Source: JAGPKI01 sp052034135 (GTDB taxonomy: Bacteria; Caldisericota; Caldisericia; UBA6126; JAGPKI01). From it: a stretch of DNA of 43,600 nt. The translations under genes were made by a program, and so were the position numbers. This document shows positions 35,364 through 43,512 of the stretch, one piece after another; within the stretch, counting starts at the first letter, position 1; every line of letters starts with the position of its first letter. The notes below the pieces were generated by a model. That model worked only from the letters and a program-made list of their open reading frames with translations. It did no database searches and was not told the DNA's origin. Location: positions 1 through 43,600 of the forward strand of contig JBPOJC010000024.1 of NCBI GenBank assembly GCA_052034135.1, in the 5' to 3' direction.

Positions 35364-36350
35364 TTAAATTATAAATGGGACTTTTATATTGCATTTACTG
35401 CATCTTACATCTTTTGTTATCCCTACGACATTTGCTAAGTAACCTGTTCTACTTACAAGCAAATTACCACAATTTGGGCAGTAAGAATTTTCTTTACCCT
35501 CAATCATTGCGTTTCCTATATAAACATAATTAAGCTTCTCTCTCATAATATCAAAAGCAACTAACAAAGTTTCAATCGGGGTTTTTGGAATTTTCATTTT
35601 GTAGTTTGGAAAATACCTTGACAAGTGAAGAGGTATATCTGGACTAATATTCGCAATAAAATCTCTAAGCTCGAAAAACTCCTCTTTGGTATCATTTAAA
35701 GATGGTATTATCAAATTTGTAACTTCTACAAAAGAATGTTCGTGCGATAGCTCAATCGTTCTTTTTACTGGTTCAACATTGCCTTTACAGATTTTCTTGT
35801 AGAATTCACTTTTTGTTGATTTTAAGTCTATATTTAGTGCATCTACCAGAGGAAGTAAATTTAAAAGAGGTTTTTCATTTATATAACCATTTGTTACAAG
35901 AGCTGTTTTTAATCCCTGCTCTTTAAAAAGTTTAAAGGTATCATAAACAAATTCATAGCTAATTGTTGGCTCATTATAGGTAAAAGCAATTCCTATTGAA
36001 TCATACTCTTTTGCAAGATCAAGAAGTATTTCTGGACTTACATTATTAGTTTGATTATTTCCTTCAACTAATTCCCAATTTTGACAGAATTGACATCTCA
36101 AATTACAGCCATTTGTGCCAACCGATAAAATTTTACTACCAGGGTAAAAGTGAAATAGAGGTTTTTTTTCAATTGGGTCTAAACCTATGGAAACTATTTC
36201 TCCATAAAGCACATTATAGAGCTTGCCAGACTCATTATAGTAAGCTTTGCAAAATCCATATTTATTCTTATAAATAATACACCCTCTCGGGCAAGTTTCG
36301 CATAATATTTTGTCTTCATTCAATCTTGAATAAAACTTAGCTTCTTTCAC
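35364..36350 (-). CDS. AmrS-type radical SAM protein (AmmeMemoRadiSam family)
   Basis: A 328-residue cytosolic radical SAM enzyme. The cluster motif is CNLRCQFC (Cys82, Cys86, Cys89). An N-terminal Cys motif (Cys17, 20, 24, 34) precedes it and a C-terminal zinc-ribbon-like CPNC...CSKC motif ends it. The order and the block SIGLDPIEKKPLFHFYPG are typical of the AmrS group, earlier annotated as pyruvate-formate-lyase activating enzymes. No AmrA or AmrB gene lies beside it here. The start is GTG; an in-frame stop lies 10 bases upstream, so no longer version is possible. The reaction is not known to me. Confidence 0.85.
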   Translation of the reverse strand: MKEAKFYSRLNEDKILCETCPRGCIIYKNKYGFCKAYYNESGKLYNVLYGEIVSIGLDPIEKKPLFHFYPGSKILSVGTNGCNLRCQFCQNWELVEGNNQTNNVSPEILLDLAKEYDSIGIAFTYNEPTISYEFVYDTFKLFKEQGLKTALVTNGYINEKPLLNLLPLVDALNIDLKSTKSEFYKKICKGNVEPVKRTIELSHEHSFVEVTNLIIPSLNDTKEEFFELRDFIANISPDIPLHLSRYFPNYKMKIPKTPIETLLVAFDIMREKLNYVYIGNAMIEGKENSYCPNCGNLLVSRTGYLANVVGITKDVRCSKCNIKVPFII

Positions 36351-36729
36351 GTTTCTACTTTATTACTACCCCCCACTAATATGTTACCTCATTTAATTCC
36401 CTTTTGAATTTATTATTTTTGTTTCATCAAAAAATTTAAATGAGCTACTAATACTTACATTTTATAAGATTCTTTAGAGATTGAAATATTTTTATTTCTT
36501 TTACTTTTATTTATTTGAAATTGTCTTACATTTGCTCTCGAAGAAGCCTACACAACCCAGTCATCCTAAGGAGCGTATCATTTTAAGCAACTGAAAGGTC
36601 ACCCACCCTCCCCGCCACCCTGAGAGAGCGTATTTTGCGACCGAAGGAACTCAGTATTTAAAACATAGAAGAGGGGATTCCTCAATACATGTGCGATAAT
36701 ACCGCACTTCGGAATGACGGTTGGGTGGT

Positions 36730-36888
36730 GTCACCCTGAGGGAGCGTATTTTGCGACCGAAGGATCTCCTCATCTAAAGTTCGTCAAACACAAATATGAA
36801 TAAAAAGGAGAAGAAAGAACAGACAAGAATGTCTGTTTTACACCAAAATGATTAAATGAGGAGATTCTTCGCTAACGCTCAGAATGAC
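36730..36888 (-). repeat. A/B composite repeat element with conserved core (159 bp)
   Basis: Ends GTCACCCTGAGGGAGCG at 36730 and CGCTCAGAATGAC at 36888. The inner part contains the perfect inverted repeat ACAGAC/GTCTGT (36819-36836). The reverse complement of 36802-36854 matches 43382-43435 closely, and homology continues into the TTTGACGAACTTTAGATGAGGAG-like end. Confidence 0.8.
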
Positions 36889-37171
36889 TGCGAGGTTGTA
36901 GGAGATTCCTTAAGGACGTGTGCGATAATACCGCACTTCGGAATGACGGTGGGTGGTTATCCTGTAGAGAGTCCTTCCAGCGACAAGGAACCTCTTCACC
37001 AACCAGTCACCCTGAGGAGCGCTCATACCAGCGACGAAGGGTCTCCTTCTCTTCTCGTCATTCCCTTGTTTTTTCTTGTCATTCCCGCGAAAGCGGGAAT
37101 CCAGTGTTTTACTATGTCATCCCATGAAAATGGGAATCCAGGAAGCAAAGAAAAATGGATCCCCAATAAAT

Positions 37172-37260
37172 GATTTCGGGGATGACATTTTTGTTGATTT
37201 CGGGGATGTCATTTTTGATGATTTCGGGGATGTCATTTTTGTTGATTTCGGGGATGTCAT
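37172..37260 (+). repeat. 24-bp tandem repeat, nearly four units
   Basis: GATTTCGGGGATG followed by ACATTTTTGTT, repeated with period 24 at 37172, 37196, 37220 and 37244. Variants: GAC/GTC and GTT/GAT. It grows out of the right end of a paired-hairpin element. A two-unit version is seen at 28368-28407. Confidence 0.9.
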
Positions 37261-37304
37261 ATACCTATACTTCACAATGATTCCAGTTAAGGCAAATCGA
37301 CTAA

Positions 37305-37333
37305 TTTACTTTAAGATTTAACTATATTATAAT
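37305..37333 (+). promoter_or_regulatory. putative promoter of the receiver/kinase-like gene
   Basis: TTTACT (37305-37310), a 17-base spacer and TATAAT (37328-37333), giving a leader of about 90 bases before the ATG at 37431. An AAGGA ribosome-binding site is present. Confidence 0.5.
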
Positions 37334-37430
37334 TTTAGAAAAGTAATAAACACTTCTATGCAAAAGATAGTAACTTGTGTTTGAAGTATCGAAAGAGTGG
37401 CAAAATTAGACCTTTTAAGGATAGAATAAA

Positions 37431-38534
37431 ATGAGTGGTACTATTTATATTTTAACAAATTCAAAGAATGTTTTAGATAGTATAAAAGAAAGTTTAGAAC
37501 CTATACCATTTGTAAAAGTTATTGGAGAAGGCACTTTAGGTCAAGGTTTAGATCTTATAGATAAATCTCCACCTGACATAATACTATTAGGTGAAGACTT
37601 AAATGTAGATGAAATAACTCAAATAAGAGGAGAATTCAATAAAAATAAAAAACTTGAGAATATTCCAGTTGTATATTCATTAAATACTTCTGACGCTTCT
37701 AAAGTTGATCTTTTATTTAAAAATAATCTTGTAGATGATTACTTCCCACTAAACTACAACCTTTCAGAAAGAGAGCTTAGAATCGCTAAACTATTAGAAT
37801 TAAAGAAATTAAAAGAAGAAATTGGAAATCTTAGAATTGAAAACTTATATTATCAATCAGAGCTTGCTAATTTCGAGAGAAGAAGATTCTATTTTGACAA
37901 AAAGAAAAACGAAGAGAATAAAGAATCTCTGATTAATGTAATGCATAAAATTAGAACCTTTTTAACAGGAATAAAGGGAGGAGTAGAATTATTATTGGAT
38001 AATGAAGTGAAAGGTGAAGACAGGGAAAAAATTATAGCTCTTATAAAGCGCAACATAACTGAATTTGAAGAGTTCATTAATGCCGAGGATCTAACATTAA
38101 AAGAAGAGAAAAAAAACAATGAACCAAAAGTAACTCAATTTAAAAGTATTTTTGATGATGTTTCTAAAAGAGCTCAAATTGAAGCAAGAAAAAAGAGCAT
38201 TTCTCTATTCTTAACACCTCTTAAGCAAGATTTTTCAGTTTTATCGGATGCAAACGATTTAGAATTTGGATTAGAAAGTATTATGCAAGGCATTATTCAT
38301 TCAACAAAGAGTGGAAGCATTATTAAGGGAGATGTTAAACCTCAAAATGCTGGAAATCTTTTAGAAGTTTCTTTTCAAATTAGTAATGATTCAATAAATA
38401 GAAGTGTTTTTGAAGATTATATTGAGCATCATCCTGAAGCTATAGATTTTTTGCTTGCTCAGAAGAATAAACTGAAAATTTTGGAGTTTGAACAAAACAT
38501 AATTATTCGTTTTCAACTTCTTAGACTTTCATAA
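37431..38534 (+). CDS. degenerate receiver / histidine-kinase-like fusion protein
   Basis: 367 residues. Residues 4-120 have the length and hydrophobic pattern of a response-regulator receiver, but the key residues are gone. The N-terminal acidic pair is Thr-Asn (9-10), the phospho-acceptor Asp is Gly54 (DIILLGED), and the conserved Lys is Leu106. A coiled coil follows (about 113-165), then a HisKA-like helix with H-box MHKIRTFLTGIKGGVELLLD holding His172, where the usual Glu after His is Lys. The C-terminal part (about 255-360) resembles a HATPase domain but lacks the N-box Asn and the DxGxG loop. It probably acts as a protein-interaction or allosteric module rather than as a kinase. It is monocistronic and its 3' end overlaps the opposing OB-fold gene by 22 bases. 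Confidence 0.65.
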   Translation: MSGTIYILTNSKNVLDSIKESLEPIPFVKVIGEGTLGQGLDLIDKSPPDIILLGEDLNVDEITQIRGEFNKNKKLENIPVVYSLNTSDASKVDLLFKNNLVDDYFPLNYNLSERELRIAKLLELKKLKEEIGNLRIENLYYQSELANFERRRFYFDKKKNEENKESLINVMHKIRTFLTGIKGGVELLLDNEVKGEDREKIIALIKRNITEFEEFINAEDLTLKEEKKNNEPKVTQFKSIFDDVSKRAQIEARKKSISLFLTPLKQDFSVLSDANDLEFGLESIMQGIIHSTKSGSIIKGDVKPQNAGNLLEVSFQISNDSINRSVFEDYIEHHPEAIDFLLAQKNKLKILEFEQNIIIRFQLLRLS

Positions 38535-39034
38535 TATTTCTTAACTCTAAAAATTATTAAAGTTATAAGAATAAATATTCCCTCTGATAAAACAATATAA
38601 ATTTTTCGCATTTCAATATGCTCTTTTGTTAAATATCCTTCCTCTAATATCTTAAGCGTATTTACATGAATATCAGTATCTCCGCCATGTTCATTGCAGA
38701 TACTGTGATAAATTCCTGTAACTTCCACTATATCTCCTCTCACATTATATTTACCATAGTGATTAATATCTTTAATGAAATTTTTTGAGAGCCATACGCC
38801 TATAGCATTGCCTTCATTGTCGAGCACATTGATCCATCTATTATTGCCTCTCCCTAAAGGCTCACCAATTACTTCTCCCTTAAATCTAATGATTTTACCA
38901 TTATATTTGGATGGATTATTAATAAGAGTTGAAACTTTTAGATACGAAGCCTCTTCTGCCTTGATGTTATATGCTGGTAGAAAAAAGAAGATAACTATGA
39001 TTATTGTTAGAAAAGAAGGCATCTTCTTTTTCAT
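38513..39034 (-). CDS. membrane protein with OB-fold domain, last gene of the trk operon
   Basis: With the chosen start the protein has 173 residues. A signal peptide or membrane segment (MKKKMPSFLTIIIVIFFFLP) is followed by an OB-fold-like domain (about 30-130: KIIRFKGEVIGEPL, WINVLDNEGNAIGVWL, DIVEVTGIYH), and a second membrane segment near the C-terminus. A longer frame to 39100 would overlap trkH by 65 bases. The ATG at 39034 lies one base after the trkH stop, has a GAAGG site upstream and yields a proper export signal. The function is unknown; placement suggests a role linked to potassium uptake, which is inferred from position only. Confidence 0.65.
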   Translation of the reverse strand: MKKKMPSFLTIIIVIFFFLPAYNIKAEEASYLKVSTLINNPSKYNGKIIRFKGEVIGEPLGRGNNRWINVLDNEGNAIGVWLSKNFIKDINHYGKYNVRGDIVEVTGIYHSICNEHGGDTDIHVNTLKILEEGYLTKEHIEMRKIYIVLSEGIFILITLIIFRVKKYYESLRS

Positions 39035-39035
39035 A

Positions 39036-40541
39036 TTAAGCCTTCTCGAATATGCTTCTAAAAATGAAAAGGATAAACACAAACGCAGCAATAAATTCAA
39101 TTCTTCCCAAAAACATATTAATTATATAAGTAACCTTCAGTGAATTAGCCATCGCTGGACTTGTGACTCCACAGCTTAATCCCACATTAGCTCCTGCAGA
39201 AATTGACTCAAAAAGAGCTGGAACAATAGGCACTCCATTAATAACTCCAACAATAGCTCCTACTGTATGCATAACAATGTATAATAATATTATTAAAGCA
39301 GCGGATTTTACTATCTTTTCGTTGAGAACTATGTCCTGCAAATGATGAAATTTCTCAACAGAAACTCCGCTTCGAGGAAGAAAATATTTTTTAATATCGG
39401 CAATTATTGCTTTGAAAACAACCCCAGTTCTTATACTCTTAAATCCTCCAGCAGTTGAAGCAGAATATCCACCAAATGCCATAGCAAGCATAATTGCAAT
39501 AAGCCCAATATTGCCCCACTGATTAACAAATTGAGTAGCGTAAATTGTCATTGACCCTGTGCCCGTATGCCCTGAAACGAGGATAAACAACCCTCTTCTT
39601 ATAAGTGGTAGAAAATTAGAATATATACCCTCCCTGATTAACCCATATGTAAGAAGCATTCCTGTTAAAGATAGAGTTACAATAAATGTTTTTGATTCTA
39701 TGTCTCTAAAAACTTCTTTCTTGTCTTTTCTAAACCATACATAATAATGAAGACCAAAATTCATTGAACCAAGTATCATAAATAACATAGAAATTATTTC
39801 TATTGGAAAACTATGATAGTAAATAGTGTTTTGAGATTGTGGAGCAAATCCACCAGTACTCCATGAAGTCATAAATACACATACTCCATGGAAAAGAGCT
39901 CTTAATGGGCTCATTCCATCATATATTCCGGCAAAAAGATAAAATATTGCTCCAATAAAAAGATATACAAGGCTTATAAGCCATATTGCTTTCCCTGTTT
40001 CTCTTACAGAAGGAATTAATCTTTCTTCTTTACCTTCACCAACAAGAGCTTTAAAACCCACACCAGATGGAGGTAGAAATACAAGCGCAATGACAATGAT
40101 CCCCTGTCCACCCATAAAAGTAAGTAGATGTCTCCACAAATTAAGACTTATTGGGATGTGATCTATATTTTGAATTATAGCAAGCCCAGTTGTAGTAAAA
40201 CCACTCATTGTGTCAAAGCAGGCATCTAAATAGGACGAAAAATATCCACTTAAATAATATGGTATGGCTGCAAGCAACATAGCTATGATCCATGATAGAG
40301 CTACCGCTGACATTCCGTGAACCCACTCTGCCTCTTTTGCTCCTTTGAATAAATTTTTTAATATAAAACCAGTTAAAAAACAGGCAAGAAAACCTATTAG
40401 AAAATCAAGAGAAGAATTTAATTCATTTAATATAAGTCCTGTTATAAGAGGAATTAGCATTGTGAACCCAAAATAATATATAATTGAGCCAGTTAAATTT
40501 AAAACTGCACTCCAATCTTTGCTATTAATTCGCCTTATCAT
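39036..40541 (-). CDS. trkH: potassium uptake protein, TrkH/KtrB family
   Basis: A 501-residue membrane transporter with about ten membrane segments and four pore-loop (selectivity filter) regions: TTTGLA, STGGFAP, GTGSM and NVGLSCG. It transports K+ with gating by the cytosolic TrkA subunits encoded just upstream. Its ATG overlaps the stop codon of the 38-residue peptide gene (ATGA), which implies coupled translation. The lengths fit TrkH better than the shorter KtrB, but both groups intergrade. Confidence 0.92.
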   Translation of the reverse strand: MIRRINSKDWSAVLNLTGSIIYYFGFTMLIPLITGLILNELNSSLDFLIGFLACFLTGFILKNLFKGAKEAEWVHGMSAVALSWIIAMLLAAIPYYLSGYFSSYLDACFDTMSGFTTTGLAIIQNIDHIPISLNLWRHLLTFMGGQGIIVIALVFLPPSGVGFKALVGEGKEERLIPSVRETGKAIWLISLVYLFIGAIFYLFAGIYDGMSPLRALFHGVCVFMTSWSTGGFAPQSQNTIYYHSFPIEIISMLFMILGSMNFGLHYYVWFRKDKKEVFRDIESKTFIVTLSLTGMLLTYGLIREGIYSNFLPLIRRGLFILVSGHTGTGSMTIYATQFVNQWGNIGLIAIMLAMAFGGYSASTAGGFKSIRTGVVFKAIIADIKKYFLPRSGVSVEKFHHLQDIVLNEKIVKSAALIILLYIVMHTVGAIVGVINGVPIVPALFESISAGANVGLSCGVTSPAMANSLKVTYIINMFLGRIEFIAAFVFILFIFRSIFEKA

Positions 40542-40654
40542 AATAAGATACTAAAGATGATGTAGATTAAAATTATTTCAAATATTAAAATAGCTCCTGC
40601 AAAAAGGATTTCAACAATAATACCCCAAATTGCATTAAGGTTAATTCGATCCAT
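40538..40654 (-). CDS. 38-residue single-span membrane peptide between trkA and trkH
   Basis: Too short for most gene finders. ATG at 40654, two bases after the trkA stop; TGA at 40538-40540 overlaps the trkH ATG (ATGA). It fills the only gap in this operon. It has a short polar start (MDRINLNAIWG) followed by a hydrophobic run of about 25 residues broken by two Glu (15 and 26). No Shine-Dalgarno sequence is visible; termination-reinitiation from trkA is likely. It could be a small subunit of the transporter in the manner of KdpF in the Kdp complex. That comparison is by position and size, not sequence. Confidence 0.6.
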   Translation of the reverse strand: MDRINLNAIWGIIVEILFAGAILIFEIILIYIIFSILL

Positions 40655-40656
40655 TT

Positions 40657-41334
40657 TTATTTGTCAACCGAAAGAGCACCCTTTACATGCTCTAAATTAT
40701 CCCTTCTTGTTATTATGTACAATGTATCATCTTTGTTAATTAAGCTTTTACCTGAAGGTATCATTATTTCACCGTTTCTGATTATGGAAATTATGAGTGA
40801 ATCTTTTGGAAACTTTAGCTCCGAAATTTTCTTGCCAATAGAAGGGAAATCTTCTTTTATTATAAATCTAACTATTTCAAACTTGCTTTTTCTATCAAGA
40901 AATGTTGGGATAATGAATGGAAATCCGCAGTCTTTGCACCTTATAATTTCATGCATCATTTTTGATATTATGTAAGGAGTTGTAAAGACAAAATCAACTC
41001 CTGACTTCTTAAATATGCCTTCATTTCTTATGTCGTTAACTCTTGCCAGTGCTATTTTTGCTTTAAAGCTTATTTTCGCGAGTAAACATACAACAAAATT
41101 AACCTCATCACTTCCTGTAGCTGCAATTAAATAATCAGCATCCTTACTTCCTGCAGATTCAAGAACAGAGTAGTCAGCTCCATCTCCATTTATTACAAGA
41201 GCATTTAATTTAGATGCTATATTTTCACATTTTCCAGCATCTTTTTCAACAATAGCTACTGTAATTCCATCATCTAAAAGCTCTTTTGCAAGATTCCTGC
41301 CAACTTTTCCACCACCTACAATTACAGCATACAT
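40657..41334 (-). CDS. trkA: Trk potassium uptake regulatory subunit (TrkA, single RCK), copy 2
   Basis: 225 residues: TrkA_N Rossmann domain with VGGGKVGRNL and the acidic VEKDAGK at the end of the second strand, then a TrkA_C domain (about 145-220). Binds NAD(H) or adenine nucleotides and gates TrkH. The region between the domains carries a CKDC motif (about residue 132) not usual in the family, which might bind metal or sense redox. It follows copy 1 by one base. Confidence 0.9.
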   Translation of the reverse strand: MYAVIVGGGKVGRNLAKELLDDGITVAIVEKDAGKCENIASKLNALVINGDGADYSVLESAGSKDADYLIAATGSDEVNFVVCLLAKISFKAKIALARVNDIRNEGIFKKSGVDFVFTTPYIISKMMHEIIRCKDCGFPFIIPTFLDRKSKFEIVRFIIKEDFPSIGKKISELKFPKDSLIISIIRNGEIMIPSGKSLINKDDTLYIITRRDNLEHVKGALSVDK

Positions 41335-41335
41335 T

Positions 41336-42007
41336 TTACTTTTCTCCTATTCTATCTTCATTTTTTCCAAAAGTTCTAAAAGCTTTATGAATTGCAGGAA
41401 CAGTAACAACAGTAATAATTCTATCGCCTTTTTGTAAGATCTCGTCTTCTTTTGGAAGAAAACTTTTCCCTCTTCTTATTATAGCAACAACTCTTATCTC
41501 TCCCTCTATTTCTATGTCTTTTACTCTTTCTTCTCTGCCAACTGGTTCATAAACATGCTCCATAATTTCAATATCATTTTCACTTATATAGAGATGAGCA
41601 CTGTTTTCACCCATAATAAATCTGCTATATACCTGCTCTGCTCCCAAAACTGTTGGGGAAACTATTTCTAAACCTAATTCTTTAAATGTTTTTTCTCTTC
41701 CTGGATCAAAAACTCTTGCTATTGCACGCCTCACACCAAATATATTTTTAGCCACAGCAGATGCCATTATGTTTGCATTGTCGTCATCAGTTAAAGCAGC
41801 AAATACATCAGCCCTTTCTATTCCAGCATTTTTAAGAATCTCCTCATCGAAGCCCATACCGACAAGAGTTAAACCGTCAAACTCCGGGGGTAGACGATTA
41901 AATGCATCAGGATTCTTATCAATTACTGATACATTATGCCCATCTCTTGAAAGCATTGCTGCTACTCGAGAACCAACAAGTCCACAACCAACAATAATTG
42001 CATACAT
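41336..42007 (-). CDS. trkA: Trk potassium uptake regulatory subunit (TrkA, single RCK), copy 1
   Basis: 223 residues with the Rossmann motif VGCGLVGSRV, acidic VIDKNPDAF, and a TrkA_C domain ending near residue 215. E. coli TrkA is a single protein with two such halves; here two separate half-size proteins are encoded in tandem, and they differ enough to form a heteromeric ring. First gene of the operon. The 182-base gap to the divergent SIMPL gene has no repeats and must hold both promoters, but I cannot point to clear boxes. Confidence 0.9.
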   Translation of the reverse strand: MYAIIVGCGLVGSRVAAMLSRDGHNVSVIDKNPDAFNRLPPEFDGLTLVGMGFDEEILKNAGIERADVFAALTDDDNANIMASAVAKNIFGVRRAIARVFDPGREKTFKELGLEIVSPTVLGAEQVYSRFIMGENSAHLYISENDIEIMEHVYEPVGREERVKDIEIEGEIRVVAIIRRGKSFLPKEDEILQKGDRIITVVTVPAIHKAFRTFGKNEDRIGEK

Positions 42008-42189
42008 AAAATTTCACTTACCTTTTTAAATTTTTTAACAGCAAGCAAGGATTTTATAACGCTTAATTTTAAAATCAAGTGGGTAAATTTACCATGAAAA
42101 CATTGTTCTTAATAAATATTTTAAACCATTTTTCTTATTTTACATATTTAAATTAGCGAAAATTTTAATTTTTTGTTAGGAGGTATTAA

Positions 42190-42912
42190 ATGAAGATTTC
42201 TAAAAAATCTTTAATTCTTTTTTTGGCGTTAATTCTCAGTATAGGGTTTTTTGGTTTTTCATTTGCTCAACCCGAAGAGCCACCCCAAAAAGAAAATCCA
42301 CGCATTATTAATGTAAGTGGAACTGGCAACATTAGTGCAAAACCTGATATGGGCAGAGTAAACCTTGGAATTGTAATAGAAGGGGCATCAGCCAATGAAT
42401 CACAAAGTAAAAATAATGAAATATCTAATAAGATTATTGATTCTATAAAAGCAACAGGGGTTAACGAAGAGGATATTCAAACTATTGAATATTCAATTAA
42501 TCCTATTTACAAATACGAAGAAGGAAAGCCACCAATAATTACAGGTTATCAGACTGTACATATGCTAAATATTAATGTTTACGATATTGAAAAAATTGGT
42601 GCAGTAATAGATGCCGGAACTACCGCAGGAGCTAATAGAGTTGGAGGCATATCGTTCGATATAAAAGATAAAAAATCGTTGGAAATGAAAGCCTTAGAAG
42701 AAGCCGTTAAAGATGCAAGAAAGAAAGCTGATACAGCCCTTGCTGCAGAAAGCGAAAAGGTAATTAAATTGATAAGTATGAACGTTGGAAATGAATCTTT
42801 GCCTATTATGCCTCCAAGAAGTAAATCGGACTTAACAGGTAGTTCATCCACACAGCTCATGCCGGGACAATTAGAAATAGTTGTGACAGTGTCTGCTACA
42901 TTTTCGTTTTAG
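42190..42912 (+). CDS. secreted SIMPL-domain (DUF541) protein
   Basis: 240 residues with a signal peptide (about 1-27, ending FSFAQ). The SIMPL domain (about 38-240) shows the typical start VSGTGNISAKPDMGRVNLGI, the YSINPIYKYEEG block and the C-terminal VVTVSATFSF strand. Proteins of this family are periplasmic or surface-exposed and form oligomers; the function is poorly known. A strong TAGGAGGT site precedes the ATG. Single gene, divergent from the trk operon. Confidence 0.88.
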   Translation: MKISKKSLILFLALILSIGFFGFSFAQPEEPPQKENPRIINVSGTGNISAKPDMGRVNLGIVIEGASANESQSKNNEISNKIIDSIKATGVNEEDIQTIEYSINPIYKYEEGKPPIITGYQTVHMLNINVYDIEKIGAVIDAGTTAGANRVGGISFDIKDKKSLEMKALEEAVKDARKKADTALAAESEKVIKLISMNVGNESLPIMPPRSKSDLTGSSSTQLMPGQLEIVVTVSATFSF

Positions 42913-43107
42913 TTACGGTATTTGCACTTTTCATCATTCTGAGCGTTAGCGAAGAATCTTCTATTTTAACTTTTTGTGCATTTGTGATGATAAGATCCTT
43001 CGGGAGCAAAATAAAAATACGCTTTCTCAGGGCGACCCCCGCCCCACAGTCATTCCGAAAGTGCGTCTTTTTGCACACGTATTGAGGAATCTCCTTGTTG
43101 CCATAAC

Positions 43108-43236
43108 GTCTTTCTGAGCGAAGCGAAGAATCTCCTCATTTAATCTTTTCATTTTTTATTCACGTTTGGGCTTATTTCGCATGAGGGTAAAAAGAGGAGA
43201 CCCTTCGTCGCTTTCAGATACGCTCCTCAGGGTGAC
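43108..43236 (+). repeat. A/B composite repeat element (129 bp)
   Basis: GTCTTTCTGAGCG start, CTCAGGGTGAC end. Its inner core 43131-43192 is identical over 62 bases to 25171-25232 in the island upstream of the restriction-modification operon, although the B arms differ. Confidence 0.8.
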
Positions 43237-43334
43237 GGGGATGGTTGGATTCCCGCTTTCGCGGGAATGACCACTCCTCCTCATTCTGAGAGTACTTACC
43301 GTCATTCCGAGCGAAGCGAAGAATCTCCGTTTCT

Positions 43335-43512
43335 GTCATTCCGAAGTGCTGTATTATTGCACAAGTCCTTAAGAATCTCAGTATTTTAATCATTTTAGCG
43401 TAAAACAGTCATTCTTGTCTGTTATTTCTTCTCCTTCAGCTTGCGGCTTCTGTGTGACGAAGTTTAGAAGAGGAGACCCTTCGTCGCTGTGATAAGCGCT
43501 CCTCAGGGTGAC
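43335..43512 (+). repeat. C/B composite repeat element (178 bp)
   Basis: Left arm is a C-type hairpin (AAGTGC/GCAC), right arm is a B arm ending CTCAGGGTGAC. The inner core (43382-43470) matches that of the 36730-36888 element, which has an A arm instead. Same core with a different arm shows module exchange. Confidence 0.8.

Larger units (their letters stand above)
36351..37304. repeat. largest repeat island, upstream of the AmrS gene and the degenerate kinase gene
   Basis: About 950 bases. Positions 36351-36534 are AT-rich with no visible feature. From 36535: two B-type arms; a reversed C-type unit (about 36675-36717); an A/B composite (36730-36888) whose inner core also occurs at 43382-43470; another reversed C-type unit (about 36902-36947); B-type arms around 37009-37047; a GCGGGAAT hairpin (37080-37103); a 71-bp paired-hairpin unit (37116-37186); and a 24-bp tandem array (37172-37260). 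I see no gene; open frames here follow repeat sequence. Confidence 0.75.

Noticed and set aside
35364..36350. Pyruvate-formate-lyase activating enzyme
   Set aside because: The N-terminal Cys cluster, the block around residues 55-70 and the C-terminal zinc-ribbon motif fit the AmrS group; no pfl gene is nearby.
36535..37260. CRISPR array
   Set aside because: Units are palindromic mosaics with variable length and no regular unique spacers; the 24-bp array has no spacers at all, and no cas genes are present.
38513..39100. Longer start (39100) for the OB-fold protein
   Set aside because: It would overlap trkH by 65 bases and bury the export signal 22 residues inside the protein. The ATG at 39034 has a ribosome-binding site and a normal signal sequence.
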